This document shows positions 5,313 to 13,577 of a DNA stretch of 17,129 nt, in pieces. The stretch is taken from positions 1 through 17,129 of the forward strand of contig JAGBGE010000025.1 of NCBI GenBank assembly GCA_017936125.1, read 5' to 3'. The stretch is from Clostridia bacterium. GTDB taxonomy: Bacteria; Bacillota_A; Clostridia; Oscillospirales; CAG-272. A model generated the notes under the pieces. That model did not search any database and was not told the DNA's origin. It was given only the letters and a program-made list of their open reading frames with translations. Position 1 is the first letter of the stretch; each line of letters begins with the position of its first letter. A program made the translations under genes and the position numbers.

Positions 5313-7412
5313 TTACACCCTGAAGGTTATATCACCGTAGGTTGGCATCGGCCAATATTCGCGCGCGGTGAGGACTTCCATTGAGTCGACACACTTGCGC
5401 AGGGCGTCCATTTTCGGAATAACGCTCGTTTTGTAGTAGAACGATGCCTCCTCGCAATCGGTCTTGGAGATCGCGAGCTTCTCGGATAGCTCGAGCGCGT
5501 TGTAAGCCTCGTAGGTTGCAGAGAGAAGATTCGAGAGCTTTTCAATAATGTCACGCTCCGCGCTGACGTTGATGGTTTTCGAGAGAGCTAGCCTCTCGTT
5601 CACGCTTTTGGTGAGCGCGCCAACGTACTTTGAAACGGCGGGGATAATATCGCGCGCTGTCATTTCGAGCATAACTCTCGCCTCAATATTCTTAATCTTG
5701 CGGTAGCTCTCGAAGAATATCTCACGGCGCGAGCGCATCTCTGTTTCGCTCATAACGCCGAATTTGCTAAAGAGCTTGACGTTCTTCTCGTCGGTGAAGT
5801 GCGCGTACGCCTCGGGCGCGGTCTTGAAGTTTGAGAGACCTCTCGCCTCGGCTTCCTTTTCCCACTCGGGCGAGTAGGAGTTGCCCGAGAAGAGAATTCT
5901 CGAGTGCTTCTTGAAGGTTTCGGTAAGAATTTCGTCAAGATCGCCGTCGAAGTCGATGGTCTCCTCCAGCCTGTCGGCAAAGAGCGAGAGCGACTCGGCT
6001 ACCGCCGTGTTTATAACGATGTTTGCAAGTGCAATATTCTGCGACGAGCCAACCATTCTGAACTCAAACTTGTTGCCCGTAAAGGCGAAGGGAGAGGTGC
6101 GGTTTCTGTCGGTCGTATCCTTGCGGATAGTGGGCAGAGAGGGGCTTCCGAGCGACATATACTTGCGCTCCGCGTTAGAGTAATCCGAGCCCTCGATGAT
6201 AGAATGCACCAGAGCCTCAAGCTCCTCGCCGAGAAATACCGAAATGATAGCGGGCGGCGCCTCGTGACCGCCAAGACGGCAGTCGTTTCCTGCGGTTGCC
6301 GCGGAAATACGCAAGAGGTCCTGATACTCGTCAACCGCGCGAATAACGGCGGCGAGAATAAGAAGAAATTGCTTGTTCTCGGCAGGCTTCTTGCCGGGCT
6401 TCAAGAGATTCTTGCCCGTGTCAGTGCCGATAGACCAGTTGTTGTGCTTGCCCGAGCCGTTAATACCGGCAAAGGGCTTCTCGGCAAGCAGACATTCCAT
6501 ATCGAATTTCGGCGCGAGCTTGCGCATATATTCCATAGTCAGAAGATTCTGGTCCACCGCTATGTTGGTCGTGGTGTAAATCGGGGCAAGCTCGTGCTGC
6601 GCAGGCGCTGCCTCGTTGTGCTTGGTTTTAGATGCGATGCCGAGCTTCCACAGCTCGGTGTCGAGCGCCTTCATAAACGCGCTGACTCTAGTCGGCAGAA
6701 TGCCGAAGTAATGGTCGTCGAGCTCCTGTCCCTTTACCGCGGGAGCGCCAAAGAGCGTTCTGCCGCAGAAAATGAGGTCGCGTCTCTTCTTGAAGTCCTC
6801 GGAGTCTACGAGGAAGTATTCCTGCTCCGCGCCGACGGTGGAAACGACTCGCTTCGCCTCGCTGTCACCGAAAAGTCTTACGATACGCAGTCCCTCGGCG
6901 CTGATAGCGTCCATAGAGCGAAGCAGGGGCGTCTTGGTGTCGAGCGCCTCGCCGCCGTAGGAGCAGAAGGCGGTCGGAATATAAAGCGAGCCGTCTTTGA
7001 TGAATGCGTATGATGCAGGGTCCCAGGCGGTATAGCCGCGAGCTTCAAAGGTGGCGCGCAGTCCTCCCGAGGGGAATGAAGAGGCGTCGGGCTCGCCGCG
7101 TATCAGCTCCTTGCCCGAGAACTCCATAATAGCCTTGCCGTGACCGACGGGGGAGAGAAAAGCGTCGTGCTTCTCCGCCGTAACGCCCGTCAGAGGCTGG
7201 AACCAATGCGTGAAATGAGTAGCGCCGTGCGAGATAGCCCAGTCCTTCATCGCTCCCGCGACGACGTCGGCAATTCCCGCGTCAAGCTCTCCGCCCGTAG
7301 CTATGGTATTAAGGAGAGATTTATATACGTCCTTAGGCAATCTCTCTCTCATCACGTCCTCGCTGAAAACCTCGGAGGCGAATATGTCGGGTATACGCTT
7401 CATTTCTTCCAT
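5313..7412 (-). CDS. glnN: Glutamine synthetase type III (GlnN)
   Basis: GlnN makes glutamine from glutamate, ammonium and ATP in the cytoplasm. Type III enzymes are ~700-residue subunits, and this one is 699. Visible motifs in order: THWFQPLTG near 67-75, KHDAF and SFPSGGLRATFEARGY near 112-127, the metal-binding GAEQEYF at 194-200, NEAAPAQHELAP at 266-277, NGSGKHNNWS at 318-327, and NRTSPFAFTGNKFEFRMVGSSQ near 440-460, which carries the ATP/glutamate-binding arginines. The start at ATG 7412 is preceded by GAGGG about 8 bases away; a second in-frame ATG at 7403 is less likely. The gene has its own consensus promoter (7448-7476), is divergent from the exonuclease at 7556, and converges on the XRE gene. 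No GlnR box or glutamine riboswitch was recognised; a dyad covers the -35 region. Confidence 0.97.
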   Translation of the reverse strand: MEEMKRIPDIFASEVFSEDVMRERLPKDVYKSLLNTIATGGELDAGIADVVAGAMKDWAISHGATHFTHWFQPLTGVTAEKHDAFLSPVGHGKAIMEFSGKELIRGEPDASSFPSGGLRATFEARGYTAWDPASYAFIKDGSLYIPTAFCSYGGEALDTKTPLLRSMDAISAEGLRIVRLFGDSEAKRVVSTVGAEQEYFLVDSEDFKKRRDLIFCGRTLFGAPAVKGQELDDHYFGILPTRVSAFMKALDTELWKLGIASKTKHNEAAPAQHELAPIYTTTNIAVDQNLLTMEYMRKLAPKFDMECLLAEKPFAGINGSGKHNNWSIGTDTGKNLLKPGKKPAENKQFLLILAAVIRAVDEYQDLLRISAATAGNDCRLGGHEAPPAIISVFLGEELEALVHSIIEGSDYSNAERKYMSLGSPSLPTIRKDTTDRNRTSPFAFTGNKFEFRMVGSSQNIALANIVINTAVAESLSLFADRLEETIDFDGDLDEILTETFKKHSRILFSGNSYSPEWEKEAEARGLSNFKTAPEAYAHFTDEKNVKLFSKFGVMSETEMRSRREIFFESYRKIKNIEARVMLEMTARDIIPAVSKYVGALTKSVNERLALSKTINVSAERDIIEKLSNLLSATYEAYNALELSEKLAISKTDCEEASFYYKTSVIPKMDALRKCVDSMEVLTAREYWPMPTYGDITFRV

Positions 7413-7447
7413 AACAACACCCTCTTTCGTGGTATTTTAATGAAGTA

Positions 7448-7476
7448 ATTATACATCAACCTTAAAAAAATGTCAA
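7448..7476 (-). promoter_or_regulatory. Consensus promoter of glnN
   Basis: Reading leftward: TTGACA (7476-7471), a 17-bp spacer and TATAAT (7453-7448). The match to the sigma-A consensus is exact. Confidence 0.9.
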
Positions 7477-7480
7477 GGTT
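7458..7480. promoter_or_regulatory. Operator-like dyad over the glnN -35 region
   Basis: AACCTT (7458-7463) and AAGGTT (7475-7480) form a 6-bp inverted repeat with an 11-bp gap, covering the glnN -35 box and most of its spacer. The position suits a repressor site. The identity of any regulator is unknown, and the short arms could be chance. Confidence 0.4.
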
Positions 7481-7491
7481 TTTAGTTGCTA

Positions 7492-7520
7492 TTGACTTTT
7501 CTTTTTAGGAGTGATATAAT
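7492..7520 (+). promoter_or_regulatory. Promoter of the exonuclease gene
   Basis: TTGACT (7492-7497), a 17-bp spacer ending in TGA, and TATAAT (7515-7520): a near-consensus promoter with an extended -10. The expected start site is near 7527. Confidence 0.88.
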
Positions 7521-7555
7521 ATTACGGTAAGATTAAAAATAAAAAGGATTTTTAG

Positions 7556-8530
7556 ATGTATTATATAACACTTGATCTCGAGTGGAATCAGGCGTACGCT
7601 CAGAAGGCGCTCGCGGTGCAGAAGCGGCTATCCTGCCGACTGCGCGGAGAGGTTATTCAGATTGGCGCGGTCAAGATGGACGCTAAGATGAATATCTGCG
7701 GCTCGTATCAGATAATAGTCAAGCCGCAGTATTTCAAAAAGCTCCACCGTCACGTCAGCGAGCTCACCGGCATCAGCCAGGAGCAGATGGACCTCGGCAC
7801 TCCGCTTCCCGAGGCGGCAGAGCGATTCAGAAAGTGGTGCGGCAAGGATTTTGTCTTTCTCACCTGGGGCCCTGACGACATTCCGATGTTAAAAGAGAAT
7901 TTCAACGTTCACGGCATTTCTGCCGCCTGGCTTGACAAGGTCTATGACCTACAGCTCATTTTTGCCAGACAGACCGACGATAGCGCGAAGCAGCGCTCGC
8001 TCGAGTATGCTATGGACTACTTCAGCCTTGAACAGCATCTGCCTGCGCACGACGCGCTCAACGATGCATATTTCACCGCCCTTGTGGCAAAGGAGCTTGA
8101 CACTCCCGAGGGGGTGAGGACCTATTCGTCTATTCGAGGCGAGTTCCTTGAGGATACTGTAATCGGTGATGCCGATGCGGGCGACGACGGCTACGTAGCC
8201 ATCTCCGAGCTGCTCGACGACGAGTCGGTGAGGCGCGCGCTTTGCCCATTCTGCAAGAAGCCGATGACAGAGGAGGATAAGCTCCTTCACTCGAAGGGAC
8301 AGCGCTACACCCGTCATTTCGTCTGCAAGAAGCACGGCGATATGCTCCTCTCCCTGAAGCTGCACCGCAACTTCAATGAAACCTGGCGCGCCCGCCGCAC
8401 GATAAGGCAGGCAAACGAGGACGCTCTGCGTGAATATCGCGAGGCGCTCGAGAGGGCTAACATTCGCCGCAAGTCGACAAGACGCCGCAAGCCGAAGTCC
8501 AAGAGAAGAACTGTGACACCTGCGGAGTAA
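7556..8530 (+). CDS. DEDDh 3'-5' exonuclease with C-terminal Cys/His cluster and basic tail
   Basis: Residues 1-180 form an RNase T/DnaQ-like (KapD/ERI-1-type) exonuclease domain. The acidic residues are D7 and E9 in TLDLEW, D107/D108 in WGPDD, and H165 and D170 in HDALND, the full DEDDh set for two-metal hydrolysis of nucleotides from 3' ends. A C230-x2-C233 and C257-x2-H260 arrangement follows and looks like a zinc-ribbon or knuckle. The last ~25 residues are Arg/Lys-rich (RRKSTRRRKPKSKRR), which suits RNA or DNA binding. The start at ATG 7556 has AAGGA 7 bases upstream and a strong promoter. The gene is monocistronic, ending in a terminator at 8564. The substrate (RNA, small oligonucleotides or DNA) cannot be told from sequence. 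Confidence 0.88.
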   Translation: MYYITLDLEWNQAYAQKALAVQKRLSCRLRGEVIQIGAVKMDAKMNICGSYQIIVKPQYFKKLHRHVSELTGISQEQMDLGTPLPEAAERFRKWCGKDFVFLTWGPDDIPMLKENFNVHGISAAWLDKVYDLQLIFARQTDDSAKQRSLEYAMDYFSLEQHLPAHDALNDAYFTALVAKELDTPEGVRTYSSIRGEFLEDTVIGDADAGDDGYVAISELLDDESVRRALCPFCKKPMTEEDKLLHSKGQRYTRHFVCKKHGDMLLSLKLHRNFNETWRARRTIRQANEDALREYREALERANIRRKSTRRRKPKSKRRTVTPAE

Positions 8531-8563
8531 TACAATAGCTGATACATATTTTAATTAAAAAAT

Positions 8564-8594
8564 ACCTGCGCATTTCAATTTGTGCAGGTTTTTT
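8564..8594 (+). terminator. Terminator of the exonuclease gene
   Basis: ACCTGCGCA (8564-8572) pairs with TGTGCAGGT (8581-8589), with one G-T pair, around an 8-base loop and is followed by a run of T. Confidence 0.88.
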
Positions 8595-8645
8595 ATCTAA
8601 TAAATGTAATGTAAAGTTTGCAAAACTGCATATTTGGAGGTCAAA

Positions 8646-11600
8646 ATGAGCAAAAGTATTACAAAAATTATAGGAATTTTAGTGCTGATTTTTGCACTCG
8701 TATCGTTGCTTGCCTCGTGCAAGGATAAGACCGCGGGTAATAATCCGCCGGAGAATTCTCCCTCTGACAGCGATGGCGGTAATACCGAGAAGCCCGATAA
8801 CCCCGATATACCTCAAATACCCGAGGAGGAGGGCTGCGAGCAGGGTAAGCACGGTGAGACCTACACCCAAATTGAGAACGAGATAGAGGCGACCTGCTAC
8901 GTTTCCGGCTCGTACGAGGAGGTTACGTACTGCAAGGAGTGCGGTGCCGAAATCTTCCGCGACAGAATAGAGGGAGCTGCGCCGCAGCACATCGCAGGCG
9001 CGGAGCAGAGAAGTATAGTCGAGGAGGCGAGATGCGACTATGAGGGTACCGAGCTCGTTATGGTTAAGTACGAGCGCTGCGGAGAGGTTCTGTCGAGCCA
9101 TACCGAGAAGATAGCTGCGCTATCGCACATTCCCGGCGCGCCTGTCAGGGAGAACGTGGTTGAGGCTGCCTGTAGCAAAGCAGGCTCTTACTATGAGAAT
9201 ATTTACTGCACCCTTTGCGGCAGTTATATAAGCGGCGAGAAGGTTACAGTCAAGCCTCTCGGTCACACCAAGGGCGACCCTGTGATTGAAAATGAAACCA
9301 AAGCAACCTGCAATAGCGACGGATATTATTACGAAACATACTACTGTACCGTTTGTAACAAGGCGTTTTCGTCAACTAAGGTAACTATTCCAAAGCTCGG
9401 ACATACTCCGGGCTCACCCGTCAAGGAGAATATCCATGACGCCTGCAACTATGAGATTGTGACCTATTGCAGCAGCTGCGGTATGCAGACCAGCCGCGAG
9501 TACGTCACGGCAGATACAGCCGAGCATACGCCGGGCAAAACCGTGACTGTAACTATTGTGAGCGCTACCTGCTCCGCCGAGGGCAAGCAGGAGGTGACTC
9601 TCTACTGCGCTGACTGTAACTACGTTATCAGCGTGACCGAGGCTCCCATTCCGAAGAAGGAGCATACACCCCGACCTTCCACATCCTCAATTATAGAGCC
9701 TGCTACCTGCACCGAGGATGGCCTTGGCGTTACGATGATTTTATGCAAGATATGCAGGGATCACCTGTGGAATGAAGGATACATAATTGACGCGCTCGGT
9801 CACGATTTTGTCGAGGGAAGTGAGGAGATTATCTCCAATCCCACCTGTACCCAGGTTGGCTATGCGCACAAGCTGCTCGACTGCTCGAGATGCGACGCGA
9901 CCGATTATACCGCGCGATATGAAATAGCCTCGCTCGGTCATAATACCACTACCTATCAGGAAAATAATATCGCGCCCACCTGCACGGAAAAGGGCGGATA
10001 CGATATAGTCACCTACTGCGAGCGCTGCGACAGCGTGCTGAATAAGCAGTGGGCTGAAATAGCTGCGAAGGGGCATATTCCTCTTGACCCCGTCACCGAG
10101 AATAGCGTTGAGCCCACCTGCACCGAGTCCGGCTCCTACGACACCGTCGTTTACTGCGAGGCCTGCGATGCCGAGCTTAGCCGTGAAGCAATCGCGCTCA
10201 ACCCCCTCGGTCATACACCGCTTGATGCGGTTGTCGAGAATACCGTTGATTCCACTTGTTCTGTGGCGGGCTCCTACGATACCGTCGTTTACTGCGAGGC
10301 TTGCGAGGCTGAGCTGAGCCGTGAAACGATAGCTCTCGATAAGCTGCCGCACAGCTTCGAGCTTATCACCTGCACCGAGTGCGGCGCTACCGCGGAGTGC
10401 AACGAGGGCGTGGCTCTCGTTCTTAACGACGACGGCAGGAGCTACACGGTCACGAGCATCTCCGGCTGCAAGGACGAGGTGGTATATCTCACAGCCAAGG
10501 ACGGCATTCCTGTAACCAAGGTCAATGCGCTTTTGGGCTCAGAGGAAACGACCGCCGTTATACTCGGCGAGGACGTTGCCGAAATTGACGAGAATACATA
10601 TTTCGGCGTGCAGGAGCTCATACTTCTCGAGGCTAACGAGCATTTCAAGGTTATGAACGGCGCGCTCTACACCGCTGACGGAAAAACTCTCGTCAGATTC
10701 CTCGGCTGCGACGGAGTCAGCGAGTTCGTTATTGACGATTCTATTTCGTTGATTTATCAGAACGCCTTTCGCGAAAATGATAAAATAGTAACCCTCAGAA
10801 TAAACAGCGGTATCAATTACGTTCCGAACCTCTCGTCCTGCTCGGCGCTTAAAGCGGTTTATACCAAGGATATTATTACCTACATAGGTCAGGTATTCCG
10901 CGGATGTCCGTCGCTTGAAATCACAAGCATTAACGGTAGTTATACCTATCTTGGCGAGCTTACTTACGATAATTGCACCTCTCTTGCGGAGATGGTAATC
11001 CCGAAGAGCCTTACGAATATTAACGGCGGCGCATTCTGGGGCGGCTCTTACCCGGAAATCATATATTATATGGGCTCGGAGTCGGAGTGGAAGGGGCTTA
11101 ATTATTACTTGATGATTGGCAAAAACGCCACGGTTTATTATTACACCGAAACAAGACCTCTTATGCCGGGAAATTGGTGGCACTTCGTCGACGATGTTCC
11201 GACTCTCTGGCCGGAGCTTGCCGAGGGTGAGGGAACCAAGGGACTTGAATATCAGATAAACGACGACCTTGAGTCCTATACGCTTGTCGAATACGGCAGC
11301 TTCGAGGGCCCCGACCTTATTGTTCCATCTACCTACAACGGTCTGCCCGTTACGGCGATAAATATGAACATCGGCTCACGCAGCTTCATTGAGAGCATAG
11401 TTATTCCCGATAGCGTGACATATATCAAAAACGGTCAGTTTGAGGAATACACGAATCTGAAAAGCGTTACGCTTTCCGAAAATCTAACTACCCTGCCGGA
11501 TGAAATCTTCCGAAGATGTACTTCTCTTACCGAGGTCAATTTCGGTGAAAACAGCAGAATTACCGAGATAGGCAATAGAGCATTCGCTGCTTGCTCGTCG

Positions 11601-12506
11601 CTTGCTGAAATAGCGATTCCGGACAGCGTTACCACGATTAACGAAAATGCATTTGTCAGCTGCAAAGCTCTTACTGATATCAGCTTCGGCGAGAACAGTA
11701 GCCTTGAAGTAATTGGCGAGTTTGCATTTTCAAACTGCGCGGCTTTGACAGAGATAGAGCTTCCCGCGAGCCTTGTGACTATCGGTGATGAGGCATTCGA
11801 ACGCTGTTACCAATTGATTACGGTAAGCTTCAGTGACAACAGCCGTCTTGAAACAATCGGAGAATCGGCATTTTACTCTCTCGCTTCGTTGACAACGGTT
11901 GATTTCGGAGCGAACAGCAGTCTTGCTACGATAGGCGGATACGCCTTCTATTCGTGTCCCAAGCTCAAGGACGTGGTATTCCCCAAGGGACTCTTAAGCA
12001 TTGGTCCCTGCGCCTTCTATTGTTGCGCCTCTCTCACCGATATCAGTATCCCGGCGAGCGTTACAAATATCAGCGGTAATGCTTTCTATGGCTGTTCTGC
12101 GCTTAAGAGCGTAACCTTTGACGAGGGAAGTCAGCTTACCGTATTGTCAATTTCAGTATTTTCCGACTGCCAGGCGCTTGAGAGCGTTGATTTTGGTGAC
12201 AACAGTCAGCTGACCGAGATACAGGGAAGCGCGTTTTCAGGCTGCACGTCGCTTTCAATCGTTGATTTCGGTGCTAATAGCAGGCTCACTGTGATTAACA
12301 GTGGCGTATTCCGTAATTGCACATCACTTACAACAATCAATATTCCTAAAACTGTAACTACGATCCAATATTCCGCATTCGATGCTTGCACCTCACTTAC
12401 CGTCGTTTACTACGGCGGAACAGAGGCTGAGTGGAAAATGCTGACGAACGGTAACAATACTGGAATTTCTACCCGCGTAACAATTCACTACAATTCGGAA
12501 ATCTAA
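8646..12506 (+). CDS. Large surface lipoprotein: Cys/His repeats plus BspA-like leucine-rich repeats
   Basis: This 1286-residue protein starts at ATG 8646 with GGAGG 5 bases before it; a TTG start at 8634 would put the SD inside the coding region. The signal peptide ends in lipobox LASC (Cys near residue 25), so it is lipid-anchored outside the membrane. An acidic, Pro/Asn-rich linker (~26-60) follows. Then come eleven ~46-residue repeats (about 8829-10350) of the pattern H-x-PG...(A/P)TC...GSY...YCxxC...LG, plus a partial twelfth. After ~10400 come BspA/LRR_5-type leucine-rich repeats in two blocks (aaFxxCxxLxxIxIPxSVTxIxxxAF), separated by a linker near 11080-11380, and a terminal YYGGTEAEW cap. 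BspA-type proteins are known as cell-surface adhesins or binding proteins. The target here is unknown. No clear promoter was seen; partial readthrough from the exonuclease gene is possible. Confidence 0.92.
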   Translation: MSKSITKIIGILVLIFALVSLLASCKDKTAGNNPPENSPSDSDGGNTEKPDNPDIPQIPEEEGCEQGKHGETYTQIENEIEATCYVSGSYEEVTYCKECGAEIFRDRIEGAAPQHIAGAEQRSIVEEARCDYEGTELVMVKYERCGEVLSSHTEKIAALSHIPGAPVRENVVEAACSKAGSYYENIYCTLCGSYISGEKVTVKPLGHTKGDPVIENETKATCNSDGYYYETYYCTVCNKAFSSTKVTIPKLGHTPGSPVKENIHDACNYEIVTYCSSCGMQTSREYVTADTAEHTPGKTVTVTIVSATCSAEGKQEVTLYCADCNYVISVTEAPIPKKEHTPRPSTSSIIEPATCTEDGLGVTMILCKICRDHLWNEGYIIDALGHDFVEGSEEIISNPTCTQVGYAHKLLDCSRCDATDYTARYEIASLGHNTTTYQENNIAPTCTEKGGYDIVTYCERCDSVLNKQWAEIAAKGHIPLDPVTENSVEPTCTESGSYDTVVYCEACDAELSREAIALNPLGHTPLDAVVENTVDSTCSVAGSYDTVVYCEACEAELSRETIALDKLPHSFELITCTECGATAECNEGVALVLNDDGRSYTVTSISGCKDEVVYLTAKDGIPVTKVNALLGSEETTAVILGEDVAEIDENTYFGVQELILLEANEHFKVMNGALYTADGKTLVRFLGCDGVSEFVIDDSISLIYQNAFRENDKIVTLRINSGINYVPNLSSCSALKAVYTKDIITYIGQVFRGCPSLEITSINGSYTYLGELTYDNCTSLAEMVIPKSLTNINGGAFWGGSYPEIIYYMGSESEWKGLNYYLMIGKNATVYYYTETRPLMPGNWWHFVDDVPTLWPELAEGEGTKGLEYQINDDLESYTLVEYGSFEGPDLIVPSTYNGLPVTAINMNIGSRSFIESIVIPDSVTYIKNGQFEEYTNLKSVTLSENLTTLPDEIFRRCTSLTEVNFGENSRITEIGNRAFAACSSLAEIAIPDSVTTINENAFVSCKALTDISFGENSSLEVIGEFAFSNCAALTEIELPASLVTIGDEAFERCYQLITVSFSDNSRLETIGESAFYSLASLTTVDFGANSSLATIGGYAFYSCPKLKDVVFPKGLLSIGPCAFYCCASLTDISIPASVTNISGNAFYGCSALKSVTFDEGSQLTVLSISVFSDCQALESVDFGDNSQLTEIQGSAFSGCTSLSIVDFGANSRLTVINSGVFRNCTSLTTINIPKTVTTIQYSAFDACTSLTVVYYGGTEAEWKMLTNGNNTGISTRVTIHYNSEI
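8829..10350 (+). repeat. Eleven ~138-bp tandem repeats encoding Cys/His modules
   Basis: The units run at a 46-codon period, one shorter. The last two (around 10075-10350) are the most alike at DNA level: GGCTCCTACGA..ACCGTCGTTTACTGCGAGGC occurs at 10131 and again 138 bases later. Most units keep one Cys after the Thr-Cys element, a CxxC pair and a His at the boundary. The second unit has lost one Cys of the pair (YERCG). Confidence 0.85.
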
Positions 12507-12513
12507 AAAAATG

Positions 12514-12546
12514 AACGCCTATGCACTAATCTGCATAGGCGTTTTT
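12514..12546 (+). terminator. Terminator of the lipoprotein gene, probably shared with thiT
   Basis: A perfect 12-bp stem, AACGCCTATGCA (12514-12525) with TGCATAGGCGTT (12532-12543), is followed by a T run. On the minus strand it is followed by CATTTTTTTAG, so it can also end the convergent thiT transcript. Confidence 0.92.
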
Positions 12547-12580
12547 CGTGTGTAAAAGTAAAGTTTGGATTACAAATATG

Positions 12581-13393
12581 TTATTTTTCGACGTTTGACT
12601 TACTTCTGTCAAGCACGCGCAGTAGAACTGCTGCGCCGAGGCAGACTACGGTGACTATCGTAAAGGAGAGCCAGTCGACGTCAGCAAGACCTGCAAGCGA
12701 GAATTCGCCGTCTGAGTTTTGCAGCTTGGAAAATACGAGCACGGTGTCAACGAGCGCAGCCATAAGCACCGCAAGTCCCGAGAGCAGCTTCATGAGCGCA
12801 AGATTTTCTTCGCCCGAGATAGCCTTCGTGCGAGTGGGAGCTTCCTTCGAGAAGTCTATCACCGAGGTGATGTATGCGGTGACTATGACGAGAACTATCG
12901 TTTCGGGAATCATATACGCCGCATTGTAGCCGAAGGAGTAGGCAAGGACAGCACCCGAGGGAAGCTCGAATGCAGCCCAGGCGGTGAAGCCCGAGATTAC
13001 GTGACAGAGGTATCTTATTACCGATGCGACGATAGCGCCCGTGAGCATCGCCTGCTTGTAGTTCATTTTCTTCTTGAAAAATGCTACGAAGCCGAATGAC
13101 GAGTAGGCAATCACGTAGTCGAGTAGAGCAAGCACGATGACCGAGTACCAGGTCACAAGCGGCAGGTAAGAGAAGTTCTCGAATCCGAGCAGCAGCTGAA
13201 TAAGAGATGCCGCAAGGGCTGCGCCCATACCGTATTTCGGGCCGTGACGGTAGGCGTAGATAAGGATTGGCAGCATCTGCGCAAAGGTCACCGAGCCGCC
13301 GTAGGGCATATCGATGAGCTTGAGCATCGCCAGCACTGTTGATAGGGCAATCATAATGCCCGCCTCGCAGAGCGCGAGAGTTTGTTTTTTCAT
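12581..13393 (-). CDS. thiT: Energy-coupled thiamine transporter S component (ThiT) with C-terminal extension
   Basis: ThiT is the membrane-embedded thiamine-binding S component of a group II ECF transporter. It works with a shared EcfA-EcfA'-EcfT module encoded elsewhere; none is in this window. Several hydrophobic segments are visible. Features typical of the family include LLDYVIAYSSFG (~90-101), the CHVISGFTAWA segment with H131 and W139, and YNAAYMIPE (~156-164), the region that contacts thiamine in characterised ThiT. A TPP riboswitch in the leader independently supports the call. At 270 residues it is ~75 longer than usual; the extra C-terminal part holds two more membrane segments (~203-222 and ~242-259). 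The start ATG 13393 has AAAGGAG 7 bases upstream. Confidence 0.93.
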   Translation of the reverse strand: MKKQTLALCEAGIMIALSTVLAMLKLIDMPYGGSVTFAQMLPILIYAYRHGPKYGMGAALAASLIQLLLGFENFSYLPLVTWYSVIVLALLDYVIAYSSFGFVAFFKKKMNYKQAMLTGAIVASVIRYLCHVISGFTAWAAFELPSGAVLAYSFGYNAAYMIPETIVLVIVTAYITSVIDFSKEAPTRTKAISGEENLALMKLLSGLAVLMAALVDTVLVFSKLQNSDGEFSLAGLADVDWLSFTIVTVVCLGAAVLLRVLDRSKSNVEK

Positions 13394-13402
13394 AGGTTTT
13401 CT

Positions 13403-13455
13403 CCTTTAGTAAAAAATACCGCGCAGATAAACACATCCGCGCGGTAGACTAAAGG
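13403..13455 (-). promoter_or_regulatory. Expression platform of the TPP riboswitch: terminator plus SD-sequestering outer stem
   Basis: Reading leftward, ATCCGCGCGGT-type arms (plus-strand 13435-13445 with 13418-13428, one G-T pair) make an 11-bp terminator followed by TTTTTT (13416-13411). Outside it, CCTTTAGT (13455-13448) is perfectly complementary to ACTAAAGG (13410-13403), which contains the thiT SD. Termination and SD masking could thus work together when thiamine pyrophosphate is bound. Confidence 0.75.
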
Positions 13456-13469
13456 TAATTAGTACCAAA

Positions 13470-13557
13470 ATCCATTCTTCCTACGACGGCATTATCCGTA
13501 TCAGGTTAAAGGGTTTGATGCAAGGCATCATCTCAGCTTAACGCACCCCTGATGTAT
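13470..13557 (-). ncRNA. TPP riboswitch (THI element)
   Basis: Reading leftward, the conserved core appears in order: AGGGGTGC, GCTGAGA, a P3-type hairpin TGATG-CCTTG-CATCA, ACCCTTTAACCTGAT, CGGATAATGCCG and CGTAGGAAG. This is the thiamine pyrophosphate aptamer. The closing P1 stem is not clean by eye. It lies between the thiT promoter and start codon and should turn thiT off when TPP is plentiful. Confidence 0.95.
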
Positions 13558-13577
13558 ATTCTGTTCGGTTCGTGATA

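Noticed and set aside
5904..7013. Plus-strand open frame of 369 codons inside glnN
   Set aside because: glnN has all type III motifs on the opposite strand; this frame has no SD and low-complexity Arg/Val-rich composition.
8634..8645. TTG 8634 as start of the large lipoprotein
   Set aside because: It would place the GGAGG SD within the coding sequence; ATG 8646 has proper spacing and gives a standard signal peptide.
8829..10350. CRISPR-like array
   Set aside because: The 138-bp periodicity is in-frame protein repetition with diverged units, with no short identical repeats separated by unique spacers.
9741..10352. Minus-strand open frame opposite the Cys/His repeats
   Set aside because: Its own internal repetition is only the complement of the plus-strand repeats, and it has no start signals.
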